Position numbers and translations under genes: made by a program
Notes under the pieces: generated by a model
What the model was told of the DNA's origin: nothing
The model's database searches: none
Seen by the model: only the letters and a program-made list of their open reading frames with translations
In this document: positions 12,273-23,799 of the stretch, in pieces
Layout of the letters: each line of letters starts with the position of its first letter
Numbering within the stretch: position 1 is the stretch's first letter
NCBI GenBank assembly: GCA_963678675.1
Contig: OY783194.1
Coordinates: 36,806,278 to 36,870,277 of the forward strand
DNA: 64,000 bases
Direction: 5' to 3'
Origin: Xiphydria camelus
Taxonomy: Eukaryota; Arthropoda; Insecta; Hymenoptera; Xiphydriidae

Positions 12273-14218
12273 GAGCCTGCATGCGCGGTACGCGCGTTAC
12301 CACGACGGCGCGGGCGACTTCTGTGCACGTGCACGCACGCCCATGTGCACATGGCTACGGCGAACGAGCCTATACTATGTATATGAGGGTGGCTACTGCC
12401 AACGCCGTGTAGTAGAGAACGTAATACGAGTACATACATATAATGCTGTACTTGGAGCTACGGAATAGCTGGCTGGTTGGTTGACTAGTCGGTTCACTTA
12501 CTGGCTATGCCGTTCAGAAAGTTACGATAACTCAGGACGTTGGCATTACGCGCGTATGAATTTATCACGCGGCAACGGCGTGATTCACGTCAACTGAACC
12601 TTCTCCGATAAGTTATGGACGAGTTGGTCAGCGGCGCTAAAGAAACGCGAAAAGAGAAAAGTAGACAATTCGAATAGATGACCAAGAATTTCTTAAACGG
12701 CCCCGAATGAATCATGAGATACCCCACGGAAGGTATAGTTGCTCGGAAAGATTATAGAGATTCTTTGGTTCTTTGAGACTTTTAAAAGAAAATTGAATCG
12801 AAACGGCGCAATGCGACGCGATTCAACCGAGGCTGACACATCATGTACGCGAGTGATGTATCACCGTCATCGGAATGGCAGTGGTGGATCTACTGGCGAA
12901 TTACTGTGGAGTATAGGATACCGCGCTACTAAATCCTTACCCACCCTCTCCGCGTAACTCTACCGCTCGACTTCTTGCCCGCGAAACCCTCTTTCTTCCC
13001 ACTACCGGAGACGTATCCCGCGAGATCTTTTTTTCCCCGACAAGCGAGGGGTAGAGTAAGGACCTCTCTCTTTCTTTCTCTCTCTCTCTCTCTTTCTCTC
13101 TCTCTCGAGCAATTCGTCCCCCTCCCTCTTATACATATGAATGCGACGTAGGTAGGTCGGTATCTACTTATCCGAAATTTATTTCCATTCAGTGGTAATT
13201 CGTTGGACATCAATGCATAAGTCTAAAGTGAAGAATCTCTGTAGCGTTGAAATTTCACTGGATACAGAGCGTAACCAAAAGGAGAAGCGTACGGACAATT
13301 TTACGGAATGGTTCGCGTATCTTTCGAAACGACCCCGACCTTATCGCCTGAATCCGACGATAATCAACCACCAGTCACAATGCCGTTATCTTTCACTTAC
13401 TTTCATCCAAACATCTCGATCTCACATTTCCTTAATCGCGGTCGATAATTTCAGTGCACACTCCGGCATTTTCTTTGCTGGGGGTTACACCCCATTTCCT
13501 TCTTCCCTCCGGTGCTCCCTCTCCGCTACCCTCGCCATCACTTTCCGCGGCAATTAACAAGAACTACCGCTCAGAGCCACCGAGTGGTTTCCACCGTCCA
13601 TAGTCGACTGTATCTGCGTTTCAGGTTGTCGTCCCCTCCATCCTTTCACAGCCTTCTACTCTCGTGAGATGCCATGAATCGCTACATGCAACTCCTTTGA
13701 CCACGGAAACTCGCCGAGTAATTTGGAGCGAGCAATTACGAAGCGGGCTCTACTCCAGATTCCATCGATATTATGAAGTCACATTCGGGAAGAGCTTGCA
13801 TCACCGAAAGTTAACTCTCCGTGTTTTACCAGAATTTCAAAATTTCTTCCAATTTATATTACGCACCAGAATACAGGTACCTATACATATGTAATCAGGT
13901 ATTTTGAGTCTCGACGGCCTTTAGAAATATGCATATATTATTGTTATTAAACAATAATGAGTTTACTATGCCGGAATATCTCTCGATGGACCAACGCCTA
14001 AACCATTAAAGATAATTTTCCAGCACGATCGATGAGAAAAGGGAAGGGGTCACGCCACGGGCTTATCAAATCTCTAAAAGTGGAGTTGTGTTAACGCAAT
14101 ATAAATTCATGAGCACAAATCAACCCTTCCTATTGTTTAATGAAATTTGCCAGGAACACAATGGGATCGTACCACGCCACCCCGCACACGCCTGGGTCTC
14201 GCTTGCTTTCCCTCTTCG

Positions 14219-14220
<2 letters not shown>
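12273..14220. other. Gene-free stretch with a TC/TTTC run
   Basis: (TC)n/(TTTC)n occupies about 13061-13106. No domain is recognisable in the short open frames on either strand. A CAGGTACCTATACATATG word near 13875 belongs to the dispersed TATAGGTA motif family noted in the findings. Confidence 0.55.

Positions 14221-14252
<32 letters not shown>
14221..14252. repeat. CT microsatellite
   Basis: Uninterrupted CT dinucleotides directly precede the 5'-truncated non-LTR retrotransposon that follows. Confidence 0.9.
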
Positions 14253-14255
<3 letters not shown>

Positions 14256-14744
14256 GTTTCGTGCTAAGGCTTCTCTGGTGCACTGTACTCGGGAGCCTGT
14301 CTCCAACTTGCATGTCCCGGTGTGTCGGACTACCGTGTGCCAGAAGTCTTTTGCTGTCGCCGCCTCCTCCCTGTGGAATTCGCTACCTCTTGTCATTAGG
14401 GAGTCAACCTCTCTGTCCCTATTTTTAAGAAGAGGCTTCACTCTTGGCTGTTGTCCGATGACTAGATTATTGTTCACTCTTCCTTGCGCTTTCTACTTTT
14501 GTCATTCTCGCTATCTTTGCTTAAGTTAGACTGATATCTTTTCCATTGTTTCCTGGTATTTTTAAATTAGATTAATTTCTTTATCGTTGCTTCATTTATT
14601 AAGTTTATTTCTTCATTTTTGTTATTGTTGTATTTTATTTGTTTATTTTAATTTTATTGCTGTATCTATTCTGCTGTTTCTTTCTGTACAGGCACTTAGA
14701 GGGCCCACCCTAGTGCCGAAATAAAGCTTCTTCTTCTTCTTCTT
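14256..14744 (+). mobile_element. 5'-truncated non-LTR retrotransposon with 3' hairpin and CTT tail
   Basis: The left part encodes the C-terminal end of a reverse-transcriptase ORF (see 14262-14475). It is followed by an AT-rich 3' UTR, then a hairpin GCACTTAGAGGG/CCCTAGTGC (14692-14716). AATAAA follows at 14720-14725, then a (CTT)n tail from 14726 passing into CT and CACT repeats. A 3' hairpin plus a short microsatellite tail instead of poly(A) is typical of the CR1/L2 group. A second copy with the same 3' end lies in the opposite orientation at 17809-18055. Confidence 0.75.
14262..14475 (+). pseudogene. Reverse transcriptase C-terminal fragment (CR1/L2-like)
   Basis: One frame reads LHVPVCRTTVCQKSF followed by AVAASSLWNSLPLVIRES. 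The motif WNSLPL after a basic/aromatic stretch is the conserved tail of CR1/L2/Jockey-type reverse transcriptase ORFs. The next conserved block, PIFKKRLHSWLLS, is in another frame, reached by a one-base shift near 14405-14420, and ends at a stop at about 14463. The fragment is therefore truncated at the 5' side and frameshifted, hence dead. Confidence 0.75.
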
Positions 14745-14806
14745 CTCTCTCTCTCTCGCTCGGTCACTCACTCACTCACTCACTCACTCATTCAGTCATT
14801 CACTCG
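14745..14806. repeat. CT and CACT microsatellites after the retrotransposon tail
   Basis: (CT)n at about 14745-14757 is followed by (CACT)n at about 14764-14789 and imperfect CATT/CACT units. It is either part of the element's variable tail or pre-existing target sequence. Confidence 0.8.
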
Positions 14807-15038
14807 CTCACGCCAGTCGTACGTTAGCTCGAAAACCCATGAGATTTATATGCAGCATATAATTGGTCTATTCCTCTCGGGACGTTCCACGCGAGAACGA
14901 GGTCAGAGCTCCGGTTAGTGTTACCCAGCGGATCCAGGGGAAGGCGAGTGCGAATTTCCGCGCATGAGAGTGAAAATCAGACTTGTGTTTAAGAGGAGAA
15001 CTCTTTTGTGCGATCCTTGAAAAATTTTCGACCGCCCA

Positions 15039-15258
15039 CACTGAGAAAAAAATTTACTTGATCGAAATAAACGTGCCTTTGGATAGTCCCAAGAGCGTAT
15101 TTATTCGATTTAAATGAATATCGGTTGGATGCAAATATTAGATTATTAAATTAATTAGATGTTTCAAGCAAATCGATATTCATTTAAATCGAATAAATAC
15201 GCTCTTGGGACTATCCAAAGTCACGTTTATTCCGATCAAGTACATTTTTGTCTCAGTG
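15039..15258. mobile_element. 220-base foldback MITE, CACTGAG ends
   Basis: The two arms (about 15039-15125 and 15170-15258) are nearly perfect inverted copies of about 85 bases. They start CACTGAGAAAAAAATTTACT and end in CTCAGTG. The loop of about 45 bases is AT-rich. CA precedes the left end (15037-15038) and follows the right end (15259-15260), a possible but weak target duplication. The element has no coding capacity. Confidence 0.85.
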
Positions 15259-16417
15259 CAGGAACCACTATAGGACGCGTGCAGATATTGTCCTCGTAGA
15301 GTTGATCCATAAGGGGAGCATTCGCAACCCTTCCCCTCGATGGTTTCATTTTTGTTCTCCTCCGGACGTGGTCAATTTCGCGTGATCTGTGCGCGGTACC
15401 GTTTAAGGTTTATTTGCCAAGTTTTTCATTGCGGGTATTCAGAGAAGCCGCGTTATGTCGCGATCGTGTCGGGGATGTACAATTGAGAATTGTCAGGAGT
15501 GTTTCGCGTTTCTCTCGAGTGGTTCGGTTTTCTACTTTTGTTTCGTATCATATCGCTATTTCGCGGGATTTTTATAAAACCGTGAATAAAAACTCGTAAA
15601 CGAAGAAGAAGGAGAAGAATCCAAGTATAGGTACCCATGTCGTACCTATTACGTTTCCAGACGTTGTTAATCTCGCGTGATCCACGACTGCGGCGTTATT
15701 TCGGAGCGGTGCCAACGACGAGACACGATACAGTTCAAGTTGAGTAGATACGGTGCCATCCAACTTCCGCCGCGAAATTATCCGATCATCAACGGGTTTC
15801 GCTTTGTCATTCGGCACGTTCGAAATATTCGAAACCACCATCCGGATCTTTTGGAATGAGAAAATCTCGGTTTGGCGCGCGCGATTCTGTGATCATTGAT
15901 CATTGGACCTTTCACCGAAGAGGGAACGGACATTGCGATATAGCCCTATTTGTCTTTCGTTCGTCGATAAAAAAATCGTAACCCCTGATATTTTGCCAAA
16001 ATTCGAAATCTCTGGAATTGTTCGCTCGATCGCCCCATCGATGAGCTCGGTCATCAGGTCGATGTATCGAGAAAAATATAAAATACCAGCGATTTTTATG
16101 AAACATTTGTTTTCTTCGAAAAATCACCGATATCTCGGTGTTTCTTTGAGATTTTCTTGATTGAACTGTGACTTTTGGAATCTGCACTGAGGAATGCATC
16201 GAATGGAGTGGCTGAGCGTTCGATTTCTGCGAAAATTCCGAGAGGTGTTATCGATATCATGTGCACGTGTACACGTGAAATTCTAACGCATCAAAGCGTT
16301 GAACGCTTGCGAACACAACCGCTCTGACTCGTATAATTTAACCTCCTGCGACGAAAGAGCGACGCGCGGGCGTAAATTGCAACTTTTGTCGCACGTCCCT
16401 CCAGTACGTACATATGC

Positions 16418-16630
16418 ACACCCGTGCTCACGGATTCTGTCGCTGGTGGCTTTTTTTAAATGTTATTTTTAAACGTACTAACCAATGATTAATAATCCTC
16501 ATGCTTTCATTAACGAGAGTAGACGCCACCGTAGATAATGAGGGCATGAGAATTAATTGTTCATTAATTAGTACGTTTAAAAATAACATTTAAAAAAGTC
16601 ACCAGCGACAGAATCCGTGAGCACGGGTGT
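16418..16630. mobile_element. Foldback MITE, ACACCCGTGCTCACGG ends
   Basis: The left arm (16418-16482) and right arm (about 16568-16630) match as inverted copies over about 63 bases. Each includes GGATTCTGTCGCTGGTG and ATGTTATTTTTAAACGTACT. The loop of about 85 bases contains a weaker inner inversion around CTCATGC...GCATGAG. No target duplication is clear. Confidence 0.85.
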
Positions 16631-17081
16631 ACGCTATTTCATTACAAATACTTCAATATTTACCGTACCGTATTTATACCAAAGACGCACACCGATATCG
16701 CACCGACCTCGAGCATGATTACGAGCGACGCGATTATTCCACGCCAACGCGTCAACTCGTTTCGCACACTGCACCGTGATGAATCCCCGCTTTGATAACC
16801 GCACGCGACCCTCCTCGTGAGTTGCAGACGATCAAAAGTTCATTCCGCAAAACCCAACGCGCACCGCCGGGAGACGCCCGAAATTTCTTTTTGTCACTCA
16901 GTGTCAAATGCTCGGTTCCATGGGCGTCCTCGACGCATGTGAAATCATCTTTCACACACCAATTCGTGAAAAGTTGCGCAGTGCGTAAAATAACCTGCGC
17001 AGTGCGTGAAATCGTCAACCTCGTATTTGCCACTTAGTGACAAAAAATAGAATTCGTTATTCGGTTGTTTCGCGCCGTTCT

Positions 17082-17128
17082 AACGAGTGTGATTGCCGCA
17101 CGAGCGAAGCGAGCACACTCGTTAGAAA
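17082..17128. repeat. Hairpin CTAACGAGTGTG...CACACTCGTTAG
   Basis: TTCTAACGAGTGTG (17082-17095) is perfectly inverted at CACACTCGTTAGAA about 17 bases downstream. A 20-base direct repeat of TGCGCAGTGCGT lies just upstream, at about 16973-17007. Function unknown. Confidence 0.6.
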
Positions 17129-17245
17129 CAGCGCTTCACGCCCTATTAACGAAAATAACTATTATCCCTCGCGTTATCGCGCTGCGGTTGATTCGCTCCA
17201 ACCGAGCGGTGTAAATTAATAATGGCACGAGTAATCGTGGCGTGC

Positions 17246-17266
17246 CCCCCCCCCCCCCCCCCCCCC
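17246..17266. repeat. Poly-C tract
   Basis: An uninterrupted run of about 21 C follows GTGCC. Its length may be an assembly artefact. Confidence 0.9.
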
Positions 17267-17774
17267 ACGAAATTCTACCAGAGTTCGCTCGAGAACCGCG
17301 AAAGGGTGGAACGTGGTCTGTGCGGCGTGGGAGACGCGGAAGTATTCTCCCTCTCGAAAAATAAACAGGATAACATCGCGCGCGCGCGCGCTCGATGGTT
17401 GCCCTTCGCAAACATTGCTCGGGAGCGATTCGGTCGCGTACGCGCGAGCGAGCCGAGAGAAAGGGCTCTGGCCTCCGCCGCTGTTGTATTTGCTTGGCTC
17501 GTTCGAGCGGGTCAAAAGGATACCGCAGCGTATGGTATCGCGCGAAACCCGGGAGATGATAGGTTTGGTCGCGGACGCGCCATAATTGGATCGCGATTGA
17601 AACATCGGGTTCGGTTCCTCGGGACCGCGGTACACCTGCAGTGTACATACACACGAAGAAGCGAAGTCGACACTCGAACCGACGACGAAGAAACGCGGCC
17701 CTTTCGTTCGTATTCTCTAGCCGTCGTGAACCCCTTCGCTGGACGGAAAGCACACTTGTTCCTCGAAAGAGAGG

Positions 17775-17779
<5 letters not shown>

Positions 17780-17808
<29 letters not shown>

Positions 17809-17840
17809 AGAAGAAGAAAAAGAAGAAGAAGAAGAAGAAG
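17780..17840. repeat. GA and GAA microsatellite
   Basis: (GA)n at about 17780-17807 runs into (GAA)n at about 17807-17840. The GAA part is the complement of the CTT tail of the minus-strand retrotransposon end described next. Confidence 0.85.
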
Positions 17841-18055
17841 CTCTATTATGGCACTAGGGCGGGCCTTCTAAGTGTCTGTACAAAAAGATACAGTAGGATA
17901 GATACGGCCGGAAAATTAATGTAAATAAGTGAAATATCATAATAACAAAAATGAAGAAATATAACTTAAGAATAATAGGTGTAGTGATAGAAGTAAATGT
18001 AATGAGAAAGAAAATGATAGCAAGATGGCAATTACGGGAGTGAGGGATGGTAGTG
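17809..18055 (-). mobile_element. Second non-LTR retrotransposon 3' end, opposite strand
   Basis: Read on the minus strand, this is the same 3' UTR as at 14480-14744. It has TTATATTTCTTCATTTTTGT, a TGTATC block and CTGTACAGACACTTAG. The hairpin GGCCCGCCCTAGTGCC comes next, then an AATAGAG in place of AATAAAG, and a (CTT)n tail. No reverse-transcriptase coding part remains. The copy is cut off near 18055, next to a (GA)n run at about 18065-18083 that lies on its 5' side. The changed AATAAA and mismatches suggest an older copy. Confidence 0.72.
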
Positions 18056-18083
18056 GCAGTGGCAGAGAGAGAGAGAGAGAGGG

Positions 18084-21000
18084 GGGAGGGGGGACTTCCG
18101 AATCGATTCTCTCGTTTTCCGACCGAATTCCTTCGACATCCCGTTGCTCACCCGCGGGCGGATACCCGGGCCCGACGGTACACACGCGTGGAAATCTCCC
18201 CCCTTGCAAAAACACGGCGAGAAGCGCGCGTCAAAGCCGCGAGGCAATTACCACCGCAGGCAAACTGACAGAGGCACGTCGGCATTCTTCCAAATCAGAT
18301 TTCTCGCAACGTCATGCGTTTGCTTCCTTTTTGTGGTTCACACCTGCGAAAAAAATCGTGGAACGAAGAGAAGCTCGAGCGGAGGGTGATACGGTTAGCG
18401 TGGGTTGAGAAACGGTAGAGGGTGGCCGCTCTCAGTTGGTCCTTCAACGGTGCATAGTTTATGAAAGCTTTGATACTCCGATGCAAACATAAGACTTCGA
18501 GAGATTGACTCGAGTTTTCGAGTACCACTCGGTCGCCCGTGTTCAGTGACCATAATCATCCTCCATTCGGCGAGCCATGTACGCGGCGGTGGAGGAGAAG
18601 CGCGCGGCATAAACCCGTGGCTTGACCGCCTCGTTCGCAATTACGCGTCATCACCCCCCGTGGCGAGTTATACGCGTTCCCGCGGGTGTGAGTATAACCG
18701 ACCCCCGTGCGCATCGCTCGCATCGGGCACGGGGTCGTGTTAAAGGCCACGTCCGATTGGTCGCTCCGGGAGAAACGCGTCCGGTGCACGAGGTGTCCCA
18801 GCGATATTTCAGCATTGCGGAAGGCTCCGCTGTCCTGCATGCCGAATACGAAGCTCAACACGTCTGGGTGTCTCGTGCGAACGTGGTGTGGCGGGTGGAA
18901 CGTGCCCCCGTGCGGCTTCTGAATGTGCAGCAAATCAATGCGGGGATGACGTACGTGCAGCTCGCTCCGAATGGATGGGAAACGCGTATAGGCGCTTAGT
19001 TTATTCCTTTGCGCGTTGCGGTCTAATTCGAGAGACGAATCTCTTTGGATGAATGTTCGAGCCGTTTCGATCGATGGAGGAAATCAATAGTGTAATTTTT
19101 CAAAGTACCTATGCAACTTTTTACTTTTCGGGAGCAACGGTGATGATGACAGTCTGTTCGAGGATAGCACCGACACGAATCCAAATTCAGGATCGGTCAC
19201 TTATACCGCGGCTTTTCAGCGGCGCTAGTAGGAACTACTCCGAAACCGCTTGTGACTGAATTGGATTTCGGAAAACTCAGTTTCTCGAACAAGCGAGACC
19301 AATCCCGATTCCCTTCGAAGAAGTCGGCTCAATAACTTTCAGGCCCTCGGAGCAGTCGCGAGCTTCGTGGCGTAGGCGTTTGTGGAAGTCTCGCGCAGAA
19401 CCGCAGAACGGAGGGCGGTTCGAAGCGTGGTACCGCTGTGGACCGGGAACCGAGGTATTACATACATAAGGTCGAGGAGAGGTTGAAAGGAAGCCGGGCG
19501 CACCCCTCTTAATCTCCTTTCGTGACAGCCGCTTGTTTTTCCGAGCACCCACTCGCGAAACCCACCCCTTGGTTCTACGGGCGACGTTGTTTTTCCTTCC
19601 TCTCGGCGTACGCCCGCTCATTCACGCCCGGCTGTACCGCTTCACATTCCCGCTCTCCGAACACAGCTCTGCCGTCATCCATCGATTCCTTCTCTTTGCA
19701 CAATTTTGCGGCAACGAGCAAGAATCAGTGATCTCTCGCTTCCGCGGTACGCACATATCCGTTCCCATCCCCGATAGAGGCTTTCGATTCATCGAGCAGC
19801 TTTTCCCCTCTCCTCCCTTCTATCTGTTCCCTCGTGAAACAGTTGCATGATTCCAGAACGTTGGGTTGGGCTATATCCCCGCGATGTCTCCTGGATGCGT
19901 ATAAAGGTAGGTACGTCACGTGAAGGGAACTGGCGAGTGCAAGTATATTCGTTTACCGATCAAACGATGGAGAACAGCCGACGAGAGACGTGTGTGATAT
20001 TGTTCGTATTCAGTCCGACTGTATCCAGGAAGGAGGCCCGTTCTCTTCTTCCTCATCTTCTCGTATATTCGCGTTATATACCTATCGATTCTTTGTCTTT
20101 CGCCGCCGCGTCCATGGTGGGGGGATATACGTATATTTTCTCCTCAATATTTTCGTAAACATTGAGATCTCTGGAATCGATCTCTCAACAATCTTATCCG
20201 ATGTATCATTTCGTACTGATTTGAGAAGATCACCGATTTATCGAGGAGATCTCAAAGGAACGTCAAGATATCGATCAATTTCTGGGGAAATTATCGAATA
20301 CGCAGCATCCGGAAGAGCCGTTATTTTACACATCAATAGAGCTCAATATGGTGGTGTTGAGGGGGGTTGCAGCGGAAGGAGGATCCATTCGTTTTCGCTA
20401 TAATTTCGCGTAGAACACGTTCTTTGTCCTGATACGAATTGCCAATTTTTCCTTTCAATATACGTATAGGTACATATATAATGTATCTCAAATCTCTGTA
20501 CGCTGGAATACGATACGCTTCGAAGAACTCCCCGCGATGTGATACAAACTACATTCGCACAGCACCCATCGAACTCGGATTGGCCGACTTGTGTGTGCAC
20601 GATCGCGTTATCACTTTACGAGAGAGTCTAATTTAACCACTGTCCAAGTTCATCACGGAAAACAGTCATTTCACCTTTCGTACGAACCAGGGGTGCGATC
20701 TATTCTTCGTTCGCGATAGCCGAAGGTATCCAACGAGAATAACTCAAATTGTTCGATTCTGTAATTCCGGTCATTCAAAATTACAAACAAGAGAATTAAA
20801 AAGTTATTGGAAGGGAGAATAAATTGGAGGGGAGAGGGGCAGGGAAAAGCTAGCGAAAGGTTAACGGTGGACTCTCAAGAGATTCTTACCGTCAACTCTC
20901 TCTCTTTCCGGCAAATTTCGTCAACTTTTTATTATAAGAATATAGGTAATACATTTGTCAGGAAGTACTGTAGCTCTGAAATATCGATGGAACCTGATGG

Positions 21001-21128
21001 AACATCGTCACCGAAAAGTATACAAGTTTATTAACAAGCTTTCCGCTACGTATATAGGTATACATAGAATTCCCAATCCAGATCAGACTTTAGAGTTTGA
21101 TGTCGGCCAGCCGCCGATCTTCCTCTGC
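18084..21128. other. Gene-free stretch
   Basis: No convincing gene. The longest overlapping open frames (about 18556-18999 on both strands) are in CG-rich DNA, show no domain and have no supporting splice signals. The last 250 bases before 21129 may be the 3' UTR of the minus-strand zinc-finger gene. Confidence 0.5.
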
Positions 21129-23620
21129 TTATGACAAAACGTCGCTCACGGTAAGCTGATCCTTGGTATGAATCTTCTCGTGTCTCACTAATTTCGGTTT
21201 CGCGGTGAAGCCCTTGTTGCAAACGCCACAGACAAACGGCTTCTCGCCCGTGTGCACCCTCTCGTGAATCTTTAAATGACTGGACTCGTAGTACGCCTTG
21301 AAGCATATCTTGCATTTGAACTTTTTCTCGCCGCTGTGGTACTTCAAGTGTCTATTCAATTCCGGCCGCGAGAGGAAGGACGTTTCGCACAAGTGACACG
21401 GGAACTGCCTCTCGCCGGAGTGCAGCTGAACGTGTCGCGCGAGCTCAGAGTTGGTGTAGTACCGTTTACCGCAGATCTTGCAAACGTAGCGAGTTCCCAG
21501 AGCGTGTCTCCTCATGTGCATCTTAAAGGATTGGACGTTCAGGAACTGCTTGTTACAGAGAGTGCATAATGACGGTGCGTGCGCATGCTCGCTTTCGTGA
21601 TCCTTCAGTTCGGATTTCTTCGCGAAGATCAGCCCGCACATGATACACTGCTTGTTCTGTGGATGAGATTCCTCGTGCTCACGCTTCAAGTTAACCGTCA
21701 CGAAAGTCTCGCCGCAGTACGTACATTTTATTGACTTCGTTCGTAGGGGTTTGAAATACGATGATTTTTCTTGCTTCTCGGGAAAGTACTCCTGCAATGG
21801 AGTACATATTACGTATTCCTCCGTATTTCGTTCCGCGTCATCTTCGTTATAAACGTTTCCATCCGAACTCGGGTCACCGTCGAGGTAATCTTCATGCGTA
21901 TCGTCGTATGGCTCATCCTGCTCCTCTGTCATATCTTTGTTCTCTTCTTCGTTGGGTACACTCTCCCGCTTGTCTAGAGAATGTTGTGATACGTGTACCT
22001 TCAGATCCGACAAAGACTCAAATTTTCTTGAGCACAGTTGACATAATTGTACGTTCTCGCTCGAATTCATGTCTCCCGCATCCTCGTTGTTTTGCATATG
22101 AATTGTCAAATGCCTTGTCAAGAGCTCGCTCGTGAGAAAAATGTCTTTGCAGTATTCGCAAGTGTAAACCGCCCAAAGACGTTCCGTAGTGGTATCGGTG
22201 TCTATGTTTTCCTTTCTCATAAAACACTGAATATCCTCCAAATCATCGAATTTGGAGTCGCCCGTTTCCCTCAAACATTTTACGGATTCTGCATTTCTTA
22301 ACTTTTCTTCCAGCGTTTCGCGCGTCTCTTCTTCTTGGACGATATAAGCCTCTCCGGCGTTGCACATCTTGGTTAACTAAACGAAAATGACATTGTAATG
22401 ACGTCGTTCAGAGCTCTGAAATGTATGATTCCGGAAGATTAATGGATCGATTACCCGAATACCATCCTTTGTCTGGATCAGTATGACTCGATCTTCGGAC
22501 GTAACATTCATTAAAATGTCCTTAATATTATTTCTCGTCGAGGCATCCGTACACTTGTTTTGGTCCTTACTTTCGACCTCATCAACCTCGACATCAGGGT
22601 CTGCTGCATCTGTTTGCGAGAGTTTCAAACAGGAGCGCAAGGTACGGTCAGAAGCTTCCACCAGATTGCGGAAGTTGTAAAACTCATCGACTTTGAAGAG
22701 ACAAGCTTGGCAAATGGAATTCGGCAGACCATCGTTGTATTTGACCTGCGATGTTATTAGTTACTTTGGTCGAGAGATTTCATATTTCTCAATTCTGTAC
22801 AAAATCATATTAGAGAGGTAACAGACGAAACACTATCTATGTAGGTATGTCTTTGGTTTAATACACGCCAGTGGAGTGGGTTGCATATCGATTGGCACAA
22901 CCCGTCCGCTACGTTTTCCTGTAATTCGGTGGTAATACCGACAGCCAAGATCCCAACCAAATAGGTATAGGTAGACGTATCAGTATCTGAGAAACATCAG
23001 TCATCTCAATACGGAGTGGTGAAATGAGATGACCGATGTTTTTTCTTAGCTGCCGATACAACCACCGAATTACAGGAAACCAGAGCGGATGGTGTGCGCC
23101 AACCGATATGCAACCCGCTCCGCTGGCGTTTATTAAACCGAAGACCCTGTAATCAATCGGAACTTGGTAAAAAAAGAAATAAGTCAATGAACTCTAGTAT
23201 ATTGCTTACCTGAATTACGAATTAACAACACCCTCAATCGATCAATCAATCGCCACTGTCACAAAACAGACGTACTCATACACCCTTTTATAAATAAACA
23301 TCAGACAAGAGACACTTCCCATTCCGGAATAAATCTAAATAAAAAAACCGGGAGGGGGGAGTACTCCGAACGCATCCCTGAGGATGCGTTTAATTCGAGA
23401 GCCGCCGTTGATGCGCAGGATGCGTTTATGCGAGGATGAAAAGTACGAACGCTTCCATACTCACCTCGACCGATGTAATGGTGTTTATTTTTTGCACCAA
23501 AAAGTTCTCATCATTCTCCAAATCTGTCGTCTCAAAGATAAGTGACATAGGATCTTCATGCTTCAAACAAAGTCGACAAATATTATCAAGTTCTTGATAA
23601 TACGAATCAATCGTCGCCAT
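21129..23620 (-). CDS. ZAD-C2H2 zinc-finger protein
   Basis: A probable nuclear DNA-binding regulator of the ZAD family. I join three exons: 23465-23620, 22455-22745 and 21129-22376. All junctions are in phase 0 and give 564 residues. The ZAD domain (about residues 13-92) is split by intron 1. Its zinc-binding pairs are C15/C18 in NICRLC and C64/C67 in SICQAC. An acidic linker follows (about 150-215). Nine C2H2 fingers then lie at about residues 219-550; the last five are linked by TGEKPF-like spacers. The second donor (CGG|GTAATC) is weak, but its acceptor has a good pyrimidine tract. Intron 1 carries a foldback MITE. The DNA target cannot be read from sequence, and no one-to-one named orthologue is claimed because this family expands in each lineage. 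Confidence 0.88.
22849..23144. mobile_element. Foldback MITE in intron of the ZAD gene
   Basis: The arms are about 95 bases each: 22849-22945 (GTCTTTGGTTTAATACACGC onward) and about 23048-23144 (complement). Shared blocks include GGGTTGCATATCG and TTTCCTGTAATTCGGTGGT. The middle holds its own inversion (AACATCAGTCATCTCA against TGAGATGACCGATGTT). It sits wholly within intron 1 and should be spliced out. Confidence 0.8.
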
Positions 23621-23799
23621 TATTCTTATACTGAGGACATCTAGAGTTTGTATATTCTATGCTTGCTATTTGTTCAAAAATATCAACCGCGAGAATTTTT
23701 TTTATTCAAAAAATATAAATGTTTAACAATGACGGTTCAAGGATTTGTTTCTCTGCAGCCCTGTTCGTCACAAAACCCCCTGAAATTTTAATATTGTGG

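Noticed and set aside
17136..17857. Overlapping 205- and 211-codon frames on opposite strands
   Set aside because: They run through the poly-C tract and GA repeats; translation is poly-Gly/Pro and poly-Glu/Arg.
18556..18999. Paired 125-codon frames on both strands
   Set aside because: No domain and no start or splice context; both strands open at once is usual for CG-rich sequence.
21276..21569. Plus-strand frames over the zinc-finger exon
   Set aside because: Antisense of the C2H2 repeats, whose minus-strand reading has nine intact fingers.
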